Positions 10,575 to 22,300 of a DNA stretch of 64,000 bases are shown here, piece after piece. How positions within the stretch are numbered: the first letter of the stretch is position 1; each line of letters begins with the position of its first letter. Source of the stretch: Lineus longissimus (lineage: Eukaryota > Nemertea > Pilidiophora > Heteronemertea > Lineidae); the NCBI RefSeq assembly GCF_910592395.1, contig NC_088317.1, positions 13,456,001 to 13,520,000 of the forward strand, in the 5' to 3' direction. Both the position numbers and the translations under genes were made by a program. The notes below the pieces were generated by a model that did no database searches, had not been told where the DNA came from, and worked only from the letters and a program-made list of their open reading frames with translations.

Positions 10575-10640
10575 CGCGCATGCTCAAAAGAACTCCCGTA
10601 CCTTTACCCTTTTTACCAAGGAATGCGGGTCCCGTATCTC
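10575..10640. repeat. Right arm of a diverged inverted duplication
   Basis: This is the inverted partner of 9915-9970 (GCGCATGCTCAAAAGAACTC and the following AATGCGGGTCCCGTATC part). Confidence 0.5.
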
Positions 10641-11143
10641 AAGCAAGAACCAACTTAATATGACTCATCCTGGTATAACCAGTGGTTTTCAATACAATCC
10701 TTTGCCTCTTGATGACGTATAGGAGTGAGAACTAACACTGAATCTCAGGGTTTTTTTACAAGTCGGTAAGGTGACAAAATGGGTGTGATTAAATGGCAGC
10801 AGGCTGACCACAGAATTTCTGACTCAAGGAGAGAAGTCTCGCTGCTGCACCCGGGTCATCACCAAGATTTAGCTGATTAACGGTACTAATGCACTACAAA
10901 AGATAGACCTTTAGAGGACTGATAAACCATGACAAACGACTTTATATAAATCCATTGACTGAGAAGCTTTCGCTTTAAGCTGGACAAAGTACCGTCGTCT
11001 AAGAGGGGAAAAATACGTTTGAAGTGTGCCCTATAACAATATTTTACTTGTTTAACATGGTTGATCCGTACACCCGAAATGGTGTGCATCCGTATTTTTG
11101 TCTGTGTTGATCAGTGTACGTCTTGATTTGATGTGCAAGTTTG

Positions 11144-11257
11144 GGGTAACCGGAAAAACGCCGACCGACCGACCGACCGACCGACCTACCGACCTACCGA
11201 CCTACCGACCTACCGTCATATCCCTTTCGCTTTTCTATAGCACATGTATCTGTGTAG
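11144..11257. repeat. GACC minisatellite with conserved flanks, left copy
   Basis: GGGTAACCGGAAAAACG is followed by tandem (GACC)n with CTAC variants and then by about 50 bp of unique flank ending TGTATCTGTGTAG. The same unit lies inverted at 11646-11760. Confidence 0.85.
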
Positions 11258-11645
11258 TGCCCAGCGCAATGGACGTGATGGATTCCGACATGTCTGACAG
11301 CAGCATCTTCAGTCAATTATACCGGGAAAACAAGCCCACGCGGTAAGGAACTGATAACGATACTCTAAAGATATGCTTTGTCTACATGGTCGGTGGATAT
11401 AAAAACATGATTTGGGCCTAATCTATGCACTGCAGTTTTTCTACTCGGGTGTCTCGACCGATGCAATGCATGAACTGCAACGCGCAATATGCATTTGTTG
11501 TCATTTGAACAGCGCACGTGCGCTTGTTTACAATTTCATTTTACATGACCTTCTATCGTTGATAGGATATATCACATTGACTTATGAGACCTGAGACTCA
11601 ACTACGAAACTCCTTGGGTTGGTAGATCGGAAGGTCGGTCGGTCA

Positions 11646-11760
11646 GCGTTTTTCCGGTTACCCTACACAGATACATGTGCTATAGAAAAGCGAAAGGGAT
11701 ATGACGGTAGGTCGGTCGGTCGGTCGGTCGGTCGGTCGGTCGGCGTTTTTCCGGTTACCC
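11646..11760. repeat. GACC minisatellite, inverted right copy
   Basis: This is the reverse complement of the left copy, with (GGTC)n and CGTTTTTCCGGTTACCC at both of its ends. The two copies enclose about 390 bp and could be the TIRs of one small element, or two insertions of a 115-bp unit. Confidence 0.85.
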
Positions 11761-11763
11761 AAG

Positions 11764-13866
11764 TTTGGTATTCTAAAAAATATCATCCCAATGGTAGGAA
11801 ATGAAATGTCTATTTGCGACACACAGTCCAGCAGCGATATCTAGCTTGGTCTTTCGAATAGTACATGGTCAGATATTATCAGATAACTTCGATTGCAGGG
11901 ATGATTTCTAGCGACAGTTACATGATTTACCACGTGAATCGCGGCACTGAGCTTATGATAATTCACCTTTTTCAAATAACGCAAGAATGATAAGTGGGTG
12001 AAACACTTAAAATGAACTTGTTCTCACAATTGCGGTAGTTTCCAAGTGTACGGGTCGTACGTAATTATACTAATATTAATAATAGTTGTTAGAGTGGTGG
12101 TTAACGTATCTGGCATGTACGAGGTCTATGTTATAATAAAGTACAATGTAGTTTGCTGGAATGGTAGCTTGTGAGTGCGTGCGTGGTGATTCCTGTAGGA
12201 TCTATATACATGTATATCACTGGCAATCGGCCAACACGCTACCTTGAGGTATACTGTTTTGTTTTGATAATAGTTGACGCGCAGAATATAAATTGAGTCG
12301 AAGAAATGAAGTACTATGATGGTTATGGAATTGATTAGCTCGTGTAAAGTTGGGGGTAGACTAGAGCTTCAAGTGGAGAGTACTGGCTCTCTATATAGCT
12401 AGTGGCAGTGAGAGAGTACCTTCAATTTTGAAACACAGCAATGTTAGCGAGCACTCAGTATCACCGAAATAAGATTCAAATGCGATTTCTGGTAATCAAG
12501 GGACTAAACCTTGGCTTGTGCATTCAAAACAGGGTTAAAGGCAATCTGGTAACTTGCTAGTACCAAACTAGTATAATATATATATTTCTTTGCCCAAATA
12601 TTTCAGAGTCGAAAGCTTTCAATGAACTTTCTAACACCAAACCATTGAGATACGCTTTTCGCCAGAAAATCGGGAGCTTTCCATAAACACACTGACTACT
12701 GTTAAGTCTGCCGTAACTCTAGAAAATATACTTCAAGTTACAACTGCGATAACTCTATCCTGTGCCTTCAATAAACTTGCTAACACCAGAATACTTCTTT
12801 CCTCAACCAGAATATTGCAGTGTCGGAAGCTTTCAGATTTTGTTATTAACTGAGGCAAATAGGCTCAAGTTGAAGCTCTTTGAAGGTGACTAATTTCGGC
12901 ATAGAATCGGGTAAAATCGGTGGGAGCTCCCTGGGGTGAACTCTCGGAGGTCAACTGCCGGCCGCCGATATCTTGCCCTTTTTATACATGTTTAGGCCAT
13001 TGCATCATACCTATTTTTAACCTATTTCTTCATACATGTTGTAGACCATTGGGTCATTACTATTTTAGGTGATTAGCTCATTTTCAGATTGCCTCATTGT
13101 TACAAATAGTTCAAATAAATAAGTATTGTTTCCTAACATTTCAATTTTCCCATTATATGATTTAGAAAACAGTAGACATAATAATTATACATATGAAATA
13201 TACGTTTTGTTTTAGCCCTTGTTCTGATTCTAGGTCTTTAACTACTTGCTTTAGACAAATGTTTCAAAGCTGATCGTTATTTACTTTCTGACCTACATCC
13301 TAGAGATAACCACTTAATTGGCTACAATTGAACCTCTTCGAGCTGGTGAATCCTCCTAATTATGCAATATTTACAGGTATTTTCCAATAACTTGTATCAA
13401 TGGGAAGCACAGCCGCTAGTGTATAAGGCCTATGTGGGAACATGCAACAGAACATGCATAGTTACACATGAGAAAGGAAAGAATTTGACCCAAATCGTCT
13501 CTAAGTATAGTGATGAAGGCAGCACTCGACACAATTAGCCGCAGAATGGAGTGATTGTGCAGAGTTTATGAAAAATGACTTTCACTTAAATGTTCGTCAG
13601 CTCGAGAAAAGTCATAGATCATTGTTGCGCACTGTGCAAATCGTGTACGTCGACCACCTTGAGTATAATAGACGATTTACGGGAGTGTCGCATAACTGAA
13701 TTTTCGGGACTTGGTGACACCAGCGCTGACCTTCGGTACTTCTGTCTTCTTCGTCCGTGCTGATTGCAAAACCCGCCTATTTTCGCTGTTAATGCTCAGC
13801 TCTCAACTCCTTATTTAAGAGTTAAAAAATGTTGTACATGTATCACTGGAATAAACACAGGAAGTA
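11764..13866. other. Non-coding, includes 3' flank of the cGAS-like gene
   Basis: About 2.1 kb without a supported gene. The part next to 13866 is the downstream flank or 3' UTR of the minus-strand gene. I see no repeats that I can define. Confidence 0.4.
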
Positions 13867-14841
13867 CTAAATTTTGCACATGTGCTGATTGCTAAGTTCG
13901 TGCAAATAAAATAAATATAGTACAGTGATATATACGAATCCTATTATGATTATTGAATAAATGATCCACGTACACATGCGGAAGCAGAGGGAGCGGGGTT
14001 GTCCCGCATTGCCCGCTTCGTCCTGAGTATATACAATTTCATCTCCATGTGGAGGCTTCCACTTAAATGCGAGGAAGGAAGTTAAAGGTTGCAAATCTAG
14101 TGTTATAAAATGCCAAAAGAGGTTTCCTTTTATCTCCCGCATTAAAAATTTTACAGTAGCCAAACTCTGAAGGGCAGCATAACGAAATAGGAAAACTATG
14201 CTAAAGGTTACAGTAAAGATAACGATATCATTTCGCACACAGTCACGGATTAAGCTTAATGATAGTGTGAAAGAGATCCAGGGTACAGAGCAGACCAATA
14301 TCAGTGTCAGCATAGCAAGGGGGATATTGGGAAATATCTTGAAGAAATATCCCCTTGGTCCTCGCACTATAAGGTGTCTTATAACAGGGCCTGATAGAAC
14401 GATAGAAAAAAACAATAAAATGGAATATATTAGTTGACCAAATGCAAGAGTGGCTGGCGATTCATCTAAATCAAGTTGATGAATGAGCAGCAAGAGCATG
14501 GGTAACCATATCATTTCCTGCAGCAACACACGCACGATAGAGTTCCTTAGGTATTCATGTCTTGCCTGAAGCTCGTTAAGTATCCGTCGAGACTCTAAAT
14601 ATGATCTGTCTCCCTCTGCAATTTCGTCGTCTTGGTCTAAAAACAAATTGCATAACCTGCGCTCTGCTCCTCGGTACTCTACCTCTCGAAGAATACGGAT
14701 TATGTGGAGGTAGACATCTGAAAGCACCCACTCTGTGTTCCATTCGCTTTTGGCGAGGTCAAGAAAGGTCACCTTGATCGGGTAGGAGGGCAAGATGCCA
14801 TCACCATAACGATCCTTGACATCGGCGTCATCCCGCAAAAT
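13867..14841 (-). CDS. cGAS-like/Mab-21 protein, last exon (C-lobe and membrane domain)
   Basis: The exon opens after a pyrimidine-rich stretch ending CGCTTACAG (acceptor AG at 14843-14842) and is in phase 0, matching the upstream exon. It encodes 324 aa and ends in TAG. The first part (ILPSYPIKVTFLDLA, then EW) resembles the conserved C-terminal helices of Mab-21/cGAS proteins, where S-Y-h-x-K-T is usual. Then come about 220 residues with five hydrophobic segments, at roughly residues 395-413, 423-445, 462-487, 495-522 and 579-603 of the joined partial protein. Known cGAS and most Mab-21 proteins lack such a tail. It predicts an enzyme held at a membrane, with the catalytic part before the first helix. 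The join is inferred from splice signals and phase, without transcript data. Confidence 0.8.
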   Translation of the reverse strand: MLRDDADVKDRYGDGILPSYPIKVTFLDLAKSEWNTEWVLSDVYLHIIRILREVEYRGAERRLCNLFLDQDDEIAEGDRSYLESRRILNELQARHEYLRNSIVRVLLQEMIWLPMLLLLIHQLDLDESPATLAFGQLIYSILLFFSIVLSGPVIRHLIVRGPRGYFFKIFPNIPLAMLTLILVCSVPWISFTLSLSLIRDCVRNDIVIFTVTFSIVFLFRYAALQSLATVKFLMREIKGNLFWHFITLDLQPLTSFLAFKWKPPHGDEIVYTQDEAGNAGQPRSLCFRMCTWIIYSIIIIGFVYITVLYLFYLHELSNQHMCKI

Positions 14842-16308
14842 CTGTAAGCGCAAAAGAGGCTGTTTTAACCCATAGACTTATTGAGAGAGAAAAAAATATG
14901 AAACTGTTATATTAAGGGAACCTTTGATGCAGTTAAATGGCTCAAGTGGAAAAATGTCACATATAACATAATATTCCCAAAATTTGGACCTGTATCATAT
15001 ATGATACATTGGGCTTTACGGGTATAAACTCTGACTGAAATGAGTAAATTGATAAACACAAATATCAACTATGAATACTAATTTATTCAAGATTCAATTG
15101 GTTTGTCATGGACAGTTGACTTCACCACGTGTGGACTGAGTACCGCCCATCTAGCAACACCCTTTGTATCATATTGACAAATATTTTTGCTTGTTTTGTT
15201 ATAATTGTAATTCTCTTATATATTATACGCTTTCTTAATAAAGTTAGTTTGTGTTAAAATAGGAGTTAAGATTATATGCCGCTCCATCCAAATACTGAAC
15301 ACAACGCACAGGATTATTCATCTTTTAGAAATAATTTTTCTTTGAAAAAACATCATTTAAACATGCTGACCCATAAAATAAACAGCAGCCTTCAATTTCA
15401 GTTCTGATTCAGAGTATTCAGTTGTGGTAGGCGTAGTAGCCATTCCTCTTGGCATTCAAACAGAGCCAAACTTTGCACTTGTTAGACTGAAAGAAAGTTA
15501 GTGAATCTGAGCAAAGTTTGCAGCGTTGCCACTGTTCGGCTGTTCAGGCTCTACCCATCGTGGCGGTGGTACAAATCGGGTATTGTCGGGCTTAGGGATC
15601 TTATTGGTGAGTGGATCCAGTATGTCTCCTTCAGCCAGATACCACATCAAGGACAAGCATAATTAAAATCAATCTGACTGGCCAGTTACTGTCTTCAGAG
15701 TTATCCAAGCCTAGAGCAAAACAACAGCATCTGAAAACATTTTTTAAAACTCCAATTACAATTTTATTTCTTTATAATTAATGGCTATCCGTTCACCTGA
15801 TATTAGACTGGCGGCAACGATAGAATAATTTATGAACGAGCAAGTTTTTCCCATTCCTTGAGAAACCCTAAAAGCCACAACCAGACAAGCTTGCTTCCTG
15901 ATCAAAATAATTTGGCAATGCTGTACAATGCAGAAAACTAAATTCCTATAATTGAGAAGAAAAAAATTCCTGTACCTTTTTTACATTGTACCTTTTATTC
16001 TGCACTTTTTTTCCAGTATCTTATTTCCTGTACCTTTTTTACCGTCCAATCGATACCCATCGAAAACCAACAACTGGAAAGCCGGACACTCTTAGATGTA
16101 AAGGTTTTTGAGCTTTTGCAAAAACCTTGTTGAGTGGTTTTCGTAGCCAAAAACCCTTCGAAATGTTAGAGGATCATGTTATAAGAAAAAAACAAAGAAC
16201 CAAAGAAATTCTACGGGGTGCATAGGTTGTATGCGGGTCGGCCGAAAAACCGTTTTCAGAAGTTCAAAAACCTCAATTTCTAAGAGTGTGCACGCATTTA
16301 TTACTCAC
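14842..16308 (-). other. Intron of the cGAS-like gene
   Basis: A 1,467-bp intron with donor AAG|GTGAGT (at 16308) and acceptor TTACAG|ATT (at 14842). It contains the short coding-like segment at 15498-15647. Confidence 0.75.
15498..15647 (-). other. Short coding-like segment in the intron, unrecognised
   Basis: This is a 49-aa open frame with protein-like composition (WYLAEGDILDPLTNKIPKPD, then NTRFVPPPRW and VEPEQPNSGN) ending in TAA. It is upstream-closed by a stop at about 15663. I cannot place it in a family. It may be a remnant of a mobile element or an alternative last exon, but no acceptor that joins it in phase to the 16309 donor is evident. Confidence 0.35.
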
Positions 16309-17179
16309 CTTAATGCAGCGATAAACAGCTCCTTTCACTGGATCCATTTCTATGAGTCGCTTCAACAGTTCTTGTTCCGTCTCGACAAAGCACAGCTTCC
16401 AGTAGTCGTGGGCAGCTACAAAATGACACCTGAGTTCAATTAGCAGTGGAAATGTTTTGTCCATCAAAGATCGGGCAAATTCGGTCAGTTGAACCCCAGG
16501 AATGGATCGAGGAGCAATCCTCAACCCAAGGGTTATGTCCACCTTCATTATCTGTTCATTGCTATCTTTGTATGAAATTTTTACGGCTGGGCCAGCTTTC
16601 TTCACCTCTAACTCCCGATATTCAAGTGGTCGGACTGCAGATTTTACTTTTGCAAGAAATTCATCATGAATTGCAGACGCCTTCATATCTCTGTATGTTC
16701 CCATTTCATCAGGGGTGGCCAGGCTGAAATAGCATAGGCTTTGTCTGCTCTCATCCAAAGGTTTTGTTCTTTTCAGTTTTCCCTGCCTAATTTCGATATC
16801 CTCGACATCAATCAGGTAAGTGAAATCAAACTCATCGGCCTTCCCGATCTTCGTGCCTTCGAAAACGCTACCACACATTTCAAAATTTCCACTTTCGTAG
16901 CACAAAACGCTTTTATGGTCCTCAATCTTTAAAACACCTTTTATCGCTGTAATCATTCGTTGCAACTGGTCAGGCAACTTTTCAAGCTGTCGGACACGAC
17001 ATCGCTGCTCCTGGTCCAAGAGCTCAGGGTTAAGGAATTTACCAAAATAAATTCCTAATTTTCCAAAATCTATTTGACCCGGGAATACTGATTTAGGCCT
17101 GAGATAACTTTCCAGATTTTTTAGTTCTTTCTTCCGTTCCTCTGGGCTCTTGTAGTTTATCGGTATCTGATGTTCTACC
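16309..17179 (-). CDS. cGAS-like receptor / Mab-21 nucleotidyltransferase exon
   Basis: This exon lies between an acceptor (TTTTTTTCAG, AG at 17181-17180) and a donor (AAG|GTGAGT). It encodes 290 codons: a helical N-terminal spine, then the nucleotidyltransferase core with GSVFEGTKIGKADEFDF (103-119) and KVDITLGLR (213-221). Gly-Ser 103-104, Glu116, Asp118 and Asp214 match the cGAS metal-binding triad, and the 12-residue spacing from Ser to Glu is the same as in human cGAS. The zinc-thumb H/C cluster of vertebrate cGAS is not seen. By family it should make a cyclic or linear nucleotide second messenger after ligand sensing, unless it is a non-catalytic Mab-21 relative. The upstream N-terminal exon was not found. 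Confidence 0.85.
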
Positions 17180-17316
17180 CTGAAAAAAACGAAGATCGAT
17201 TAAGGCAATTGTAAATGAACGAACTGACTTATCACGCTATTCTGATGTTACTCCTCTATGGACCTAAGTAAGGCCTCCGTGCAGCGATCAACATCGAGTG
17301 AATCGATTCATTAGAG

Positions 17317-17534
17317 AGGTTAAGATTTTGATCTGAGAACGAGGTGGGGTTTTGTCTCTTGTTGACATCATCAAGTCAAACTGATTTTTTTGTATTATTG
17401 TTTTTAGGCATACCAGGCATTATACTGTACTGCAACATACTGTTACATTTCATTTCTGACAACAGGCAATACGGTATCTATCGTCAAAATACCAAAACGT
17501 TTTCGTTCTCGTTCTCGGATCAAAATCTTAACCT
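17317..17534. mobile_element. MITE-like element with 27-bp terminal inverted repeats
   Basis: AGGTTAAGATTTTGATCTGA at 17317-17343 is matched with one mismatch by the reverse complement of 17508-17534. The element is 218 bp and non-coding; a 78-aa ORF across it is not credible. No clear target duplication is seen. It lies just upstream of the cGAS-like exon. Confidence 0.75.
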
Positions 17535-18843
17535 TTCTATTGGCGACACGCTGCGGGGAGTTTCCAGGAGTTTAGCGTGATAAATGCCTTAGCCATAGTA
17601 TCAGGGACAGTAAAACTTGTATTGGCCAAAAGCCTTTAAATTCTTTTCAAAAACTCAAAAATCTTTATTTATAAGAGTGTGTTTACCAGTTGGTGGCTAA
17701 ACAGCATTTCTAAGAAGTTTTCTATTTCCTTTTATTTCAAGACCTTCCTTGATCGATCATCATGTATACGAGTAATCTATGAATTGAGTCAGTGAGACGA
17801 AAATTAGGGGTTCCTATTGAATTCGGGTCACATGGGGCGATCGTCATGATTATTTGTGTGCCCATACCTCCATAGACTAGTTCAGAGAGGTTTTTCAAAC
17901 AAAGTTTGTCCAAAAGTGAAAAAAATACACATGCTTTTAAACCTTACTGGCCACTCGATCTGGTGCGAATTCTGATCAATCTTTTTTTTGATCCCTAATT
18001 CATTATCATAGAATTGTTTAGAACAAGCTATCGCGTATTAAGACCTGAGGAAGGTATTGTGCCGAAAGCTAAGGCTTAAATCATTATATATATCGGCTAC
18101 CTGAAATCATGTCAGATTCACTCATGTATTGGGGTAAACGTCTAATCATACATGTACTAACAAATAGTTCAGTTAAAGCACAGTAGCGACTACCCGTACA
18201 AAAATTTGAAATGTCCTAGGGTTGAATGAATGTTCGAGGAACATAGGATTCTAAAACAATGCGTTTGATACCTAAGCTATTGACTGTCATGGGGGGGGGG
18301 GGGGGGATTTTAAACTTCCACACCGGACTAAAAGGAATGGATGTCCTAGGAATGCAGGACCCCATACGATAGCTGTGTATTGCCAACGAATGTGGTTAAT
18401 GGTTTGGTTAGGGTTAGCTACATAATCTTCAACAAATGAACTCGGCGACTCTATTCACTTTAACACAAGGACCGGACTTAGATTCCGGAGGACTTGCATT
18501 TCTTTTACACCGGGAATGTAGGCTTCTTTATCGATAAACAAATTTGATGGCGATGTTGATATCCTATCACTGTTAATGTCGAGTCTGAGTATGAGGGTTC
18601 CTGCATCCGGGAAAATTAGTAAGTCCCGGACAAATTAAGACATTCGATATTAAAATGAGGTTATTTGGATATTTGTTCGTTGACCTCTTAAAAAGATTAT
18701 AAATAGCAAGGCCTTGTCCGCTTCATCGTCAAAATAATTCCTCGAAATTTGACCTCGGCTGAGAATTAGTTCGAGGCAATACAATCGATAAACAATTGTT
18801 TCTGGAAATCCGAGTCATATAAAGCGCAGGTACAGATCACGGT
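17535..18843. other. Non-coding, no gene recognised
   Basis: It includes a run of 16 G near 18292-18307. The missing N-terminal exon(s) of the cGAS-like gene may be here or further right. No convincing minus-strand exon with a matching donor phase was seen. Confidence 0.35.
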
Positions 18844-18943
18844 ATGATGGCGCAAATCATTGCAAACTTTTCGCAACAAGAGACAGCCACTCAGACGACA
18901 GATTTGCTGAAGAATTTTGCGACATCTATGAAACATCATCATG
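18844..18943 (+). CDS. Candidate first exon of a small spliced transcript
   Basis: ATGATGGCG opens a frame of 33 codons (MMAQIIANFSQQETATQTTD and onward) that ends at a good donor, ATG|GTGAGC, in phase 1. A TATAAAG sequence lies about 25 bases upstream of the ATG. The next acceptor-bounded exon at about 20594/23363 is in matching phase. There is no homology support, so this is weak. Confidence 0.3.
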
Positions 18944-20596
18944 GTGAGCGCCTTTCATATTTTATTCACAATGTGATCTTATTTCTGTTCCTGAAAAGTT
19001 GTTTTCAGTGTATTTTCTCCTTGAAATCGATCACTTCAGGTACTATTACTGTGCATACCTAGCTAAATTAGTGTCTAGTTTCGTCTCTGATGACATTTAT
19101 TTCGTAAAAATCGCTGTTTTTTTCTAAAAAGGTGTTTTTGTTGTCATTTTGGCTGTTTATTTCGAGGGTACGGTAGGAGGTCATCGTTCACTCGATAACT
19201 CTTTTTAAAATGAAATAAAAGCGTTTTAAGATACATGATATGAATTGATATTAATATTCGTTAAGTGGGATTGTCGGTGGACGTTCATTGTTGAACAGTT
19301 GTGCTGGAATTACGAAAATATATCGATATCGTTGAGAGTTCATTCATTAGGGGCCTGTTCTCAATTTTCCTTACAACGCCTCTAGCACTGGGCAATTGCC
19401 ACCATCTTGAAAAGCAGTGCCGCGGATGGCTATCGCATCGCCACTACGCATGAGAACACGATGGCTGCCCTGCGCTGCATTGATAGTTCGTAATAAATTC
19501 ACATAAAAACACACCAGAAGATCTCCGATTTTATTTACAAAGATCATATTTTGTTATTTATTGATAAAACAAGCCATTTTACCACAGCAGGTGACACATT
19601 AGGCTTGAATAAGACTTTAGAATTTGAAGTGGTGGTGACGATGCCGATATCCAAGATGGCGGAATTATACCAGTGGTCAAATCTCATCTATTTTGGGTAA
19701 TTGCATCATTATTTCTTTTTGTGATTGGTGATTTGTAAAATTGAGAATGATTGAAAAATCAGTATTTTTTCACCCAAAGGCATGAGTGAACATTTGATTA
19801 GTTTATTGTGATTTAATTGGTAATTTGGTCGACATTTTGACAATTATATTTAGCAATATTTCGATAAATGCGGACCTGCTTCTTCCTCTTTTCGTAGTGA
19901 CGGTGTTTCGATAACTCAGGTCAGTTTCACGGCAAAAATAAGTGGTAGTTTTGAAATTCGAATGTGCATTTATTGATGTAACGATAAAGTACATTTCCGA
20001 GAATAATTAGTGAAAGTTTCTGTAGGTGTCGATTTTTGTAAAGTAGTGTATAGGCGATGGATTGGCTCAGCCATGTGCTCGTCGTGTCGGCGGGCGCAAG
20101 CCGTCATGGGGGATGTAGGCTACACTACAATGCACGTGATTGATGGTTGAACATTCACTCTCGTTGACAGTGTATTATTGAAATATTTGATTGTGATGAT
20201 GGTGTATTGTACTAGGCCTTGCATGCTCCCAACGTGTGGCATATTTCACATTGATACTACCAGTATCAATTACAAAAAAATAGATTGTGAGTAACAATAG
20301 GCCTACAATACAATCAATGCTACATGTCATGAGGGTGGGAACGGGGAAGGGGGGGGGGGGTAACTGTCTCGACGTCCCGTTAGGAAAAAAGGCTTATCCC
20401 GTTTCCCAATATGCAATTTTAGCCGAATCGTGACGCAAAACACGGCTTGTCTCGAATCCCGCTAAAATAAGGGTGTCTATCCCGAATCCCGACAGTTATT
20501 TTCGGCCCATCCCAGTGTCCCGAAAATACCCGTTCTCCCCCTCATAAATAGTAGACCATATTGTCACATTGATGTTTTCTTTCATTAATACAGTTA

Positions 20597-20892
20597 AGCC
20601 CGCACCACACGGTGAAATTTGCGTGATGCAAGTGACACGCGTGCACGTTGCGACAGGCAAATTCTCACTGTGTGGGGTCGTTTTTTGCTGCGTATCTTCC
20701 TCGCGTGTCGAGACGCAGCCGATCTAGCATGTTTGATATTTTCTCGACACGCGAGGAAGTTAATCACCGTGGGGGGGCTACCTGCAGCAATGTTGCGCGA
20801 GTTCGACGAATCACAACAAGCAGATCGGTCACATGATTTATAGGTCAGTCACATGATACCAAAATGGCAGCGCCCGGGAACTGTCAAATCCT
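20597..20892. repeat. Left Harbinger TIR
   Basis: About 296 bp, the inverted partner of 23065-23362. Its short ORFs are mirrored in the other TIR and are not genes. Confidence 0.9.
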
Positions 20893-21117
20893 ATGAGCAG
20901 TATTATGGACCAAGAAGACCAAATTGCCCTTATTCTCCTGCTGTTACTCCGTCGGAGGCGGCGGCGGAGGCGGCGCCGCGTGGACCGTAGTCTTTGGACA
21001 AGGCCATGGATTCAGAGAAGAGAGGATAAGGGGGCCTATGCAAATCTAATTGCTGAATTGCGGGAGGAGGACCCCATGAAGTATCGCCAGTTCCACAGAG
21101 TGCGGGTCGAGGAATAG
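20893..21117 (+). pseudogene. HARBI1-like transposase N-terminus (truncated)
   Basis: The 74-aa frame has the typical start of Harbinger transposases: an acidic MDQED, a Leu-rich run, a long Arg run (RRRRRRRRRR), then W.RPW and LIAELREEDPMKYRQF. The protein stops at 21117, well before the DDE nuclease domain. Directly after it, 21120-21169 is the reverse complement of 20901-20950, the start of this same ORF. A local inverted rearrangement therefore replaced the rest of the gene. Confidence 0.8.
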
Positions 21118-21174
21118 ATGGAGTAACAGCAGGAGAATAAGGGCAATTTGGTCTTCTTGGTCCATAATACTTCT

Positions 21175-21618
21175 GAGACAAGACCACAATTGATTTTTTA
21201 AGCCTTTTAGCAGTTAAATTGTCAATGTTTGACCGCGACGCATCAAAGAACGCGTGGTGTTGTGAATCTGAAATTTATATTATGTTATTCCGGACAGTCG
21301 GGCAAGTGAATGGTGAAAAATAAAATGGTGATTGACCACGGAAATTTTTTTTTAATCGACAAATTAGACAGACTTTGATATTTCCACTCTTTTCAGCCAA
21401 CTGGCAGAAAAAACTCAAAACACGCCCCCTATTACCAAATTAGCAAAATTCGAAATTAATTTTTTCATCAAATAATTTCTTTATATCTGTAGACTTGCCA
21501 CAACAAATATTTTTTCAATACCTCTCCAAATATGTACTTGAGAGTAAAAAACATGCACTCGTCTAATAGATAGGCCTGGACCCTCCAACCTATGAATATT
21601 CATTAGTGGTCTTGTCTC
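21175..21618. mobile_element. 443-bp MITE, copy 1
   Basis: The ends are GAGACAAGACCAC and GTGGTCTTGTCTC (13-bp TIRs). TTCT flanks both sides. It is the most diverged of the three copies and is inverted relative to copies 2 and 3. Confidence 0.85.
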
Positions 21619-21629
21619 TTCTCATAGGA

Positions 21630-22072
21630 GAGACAAGACCACTAATGAATATTCATAGGTTGGAGGGTCGAGGCCTATCAATTAGACGAGTGCATGTTTT
21701 TTAGTCTCAAGTACATATTTGGAGAGGTATTGAAAAAATATTTGCTGTGGCAAGTCTACAGATATAAAGAAATTATTTGATGAAAAAATTAATTTCGAAT
21801 TTTGCTAATTGGGTAATAGGGGGCGTGTTTTGAGTTTTTTCTGCCAGTTGGCTGAAAACAGTGGAAATATCAAAGTCTGTCTAATTTGTCGATTATAAAA
21901 AAATTTCCGTGGTCAATCACCAATTTCCATCGCACCAGTTACTCGCAAGACTAACCCGTATATCATATCCGAATTTCAGTTTCACAACACCACGCGTTCT
22001 TTGATGCGTCGCGGTCAAACATTGACAATTTAACTGCTAAAAGGCTTAAAAAATCAATTGTGGTCTTGTCTC
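21630..22072. mobile_element. 443-bp MITE, copy 2 (inverted to copy 1)
   Basis: It is separated from copy 1 by 11 bp, so the pair makes an almost 900-bp palindrome. It appears nearly identical to copy 3. Confidence 0.85.
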
Positions 22073-22300
22073 TATTTACACTACATTTTGGGTCAATATA
22101 GTGAAAAATTTGAATGTGCTCAAATCACTCTAATTCATTTAGAATATTGTATTGCTGATGATTTAAGGTCAAAACAAGCTAAAATAATGAGAAAAAAACT
22201 TAATTTGACCCAAATAAGAGTCAACCTAACCCCGGTCTAAGTTCGGTTTCATTTTTACAAGTCTTGTTGTGTTGCCATTCATTTTGTAATTTCTTTGAAA

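Noticed and set aside
20619-20843. Short ORFs in the Harbinger TIR
   Set aside because: They are mirrored in the opposite TIR and show no domain.
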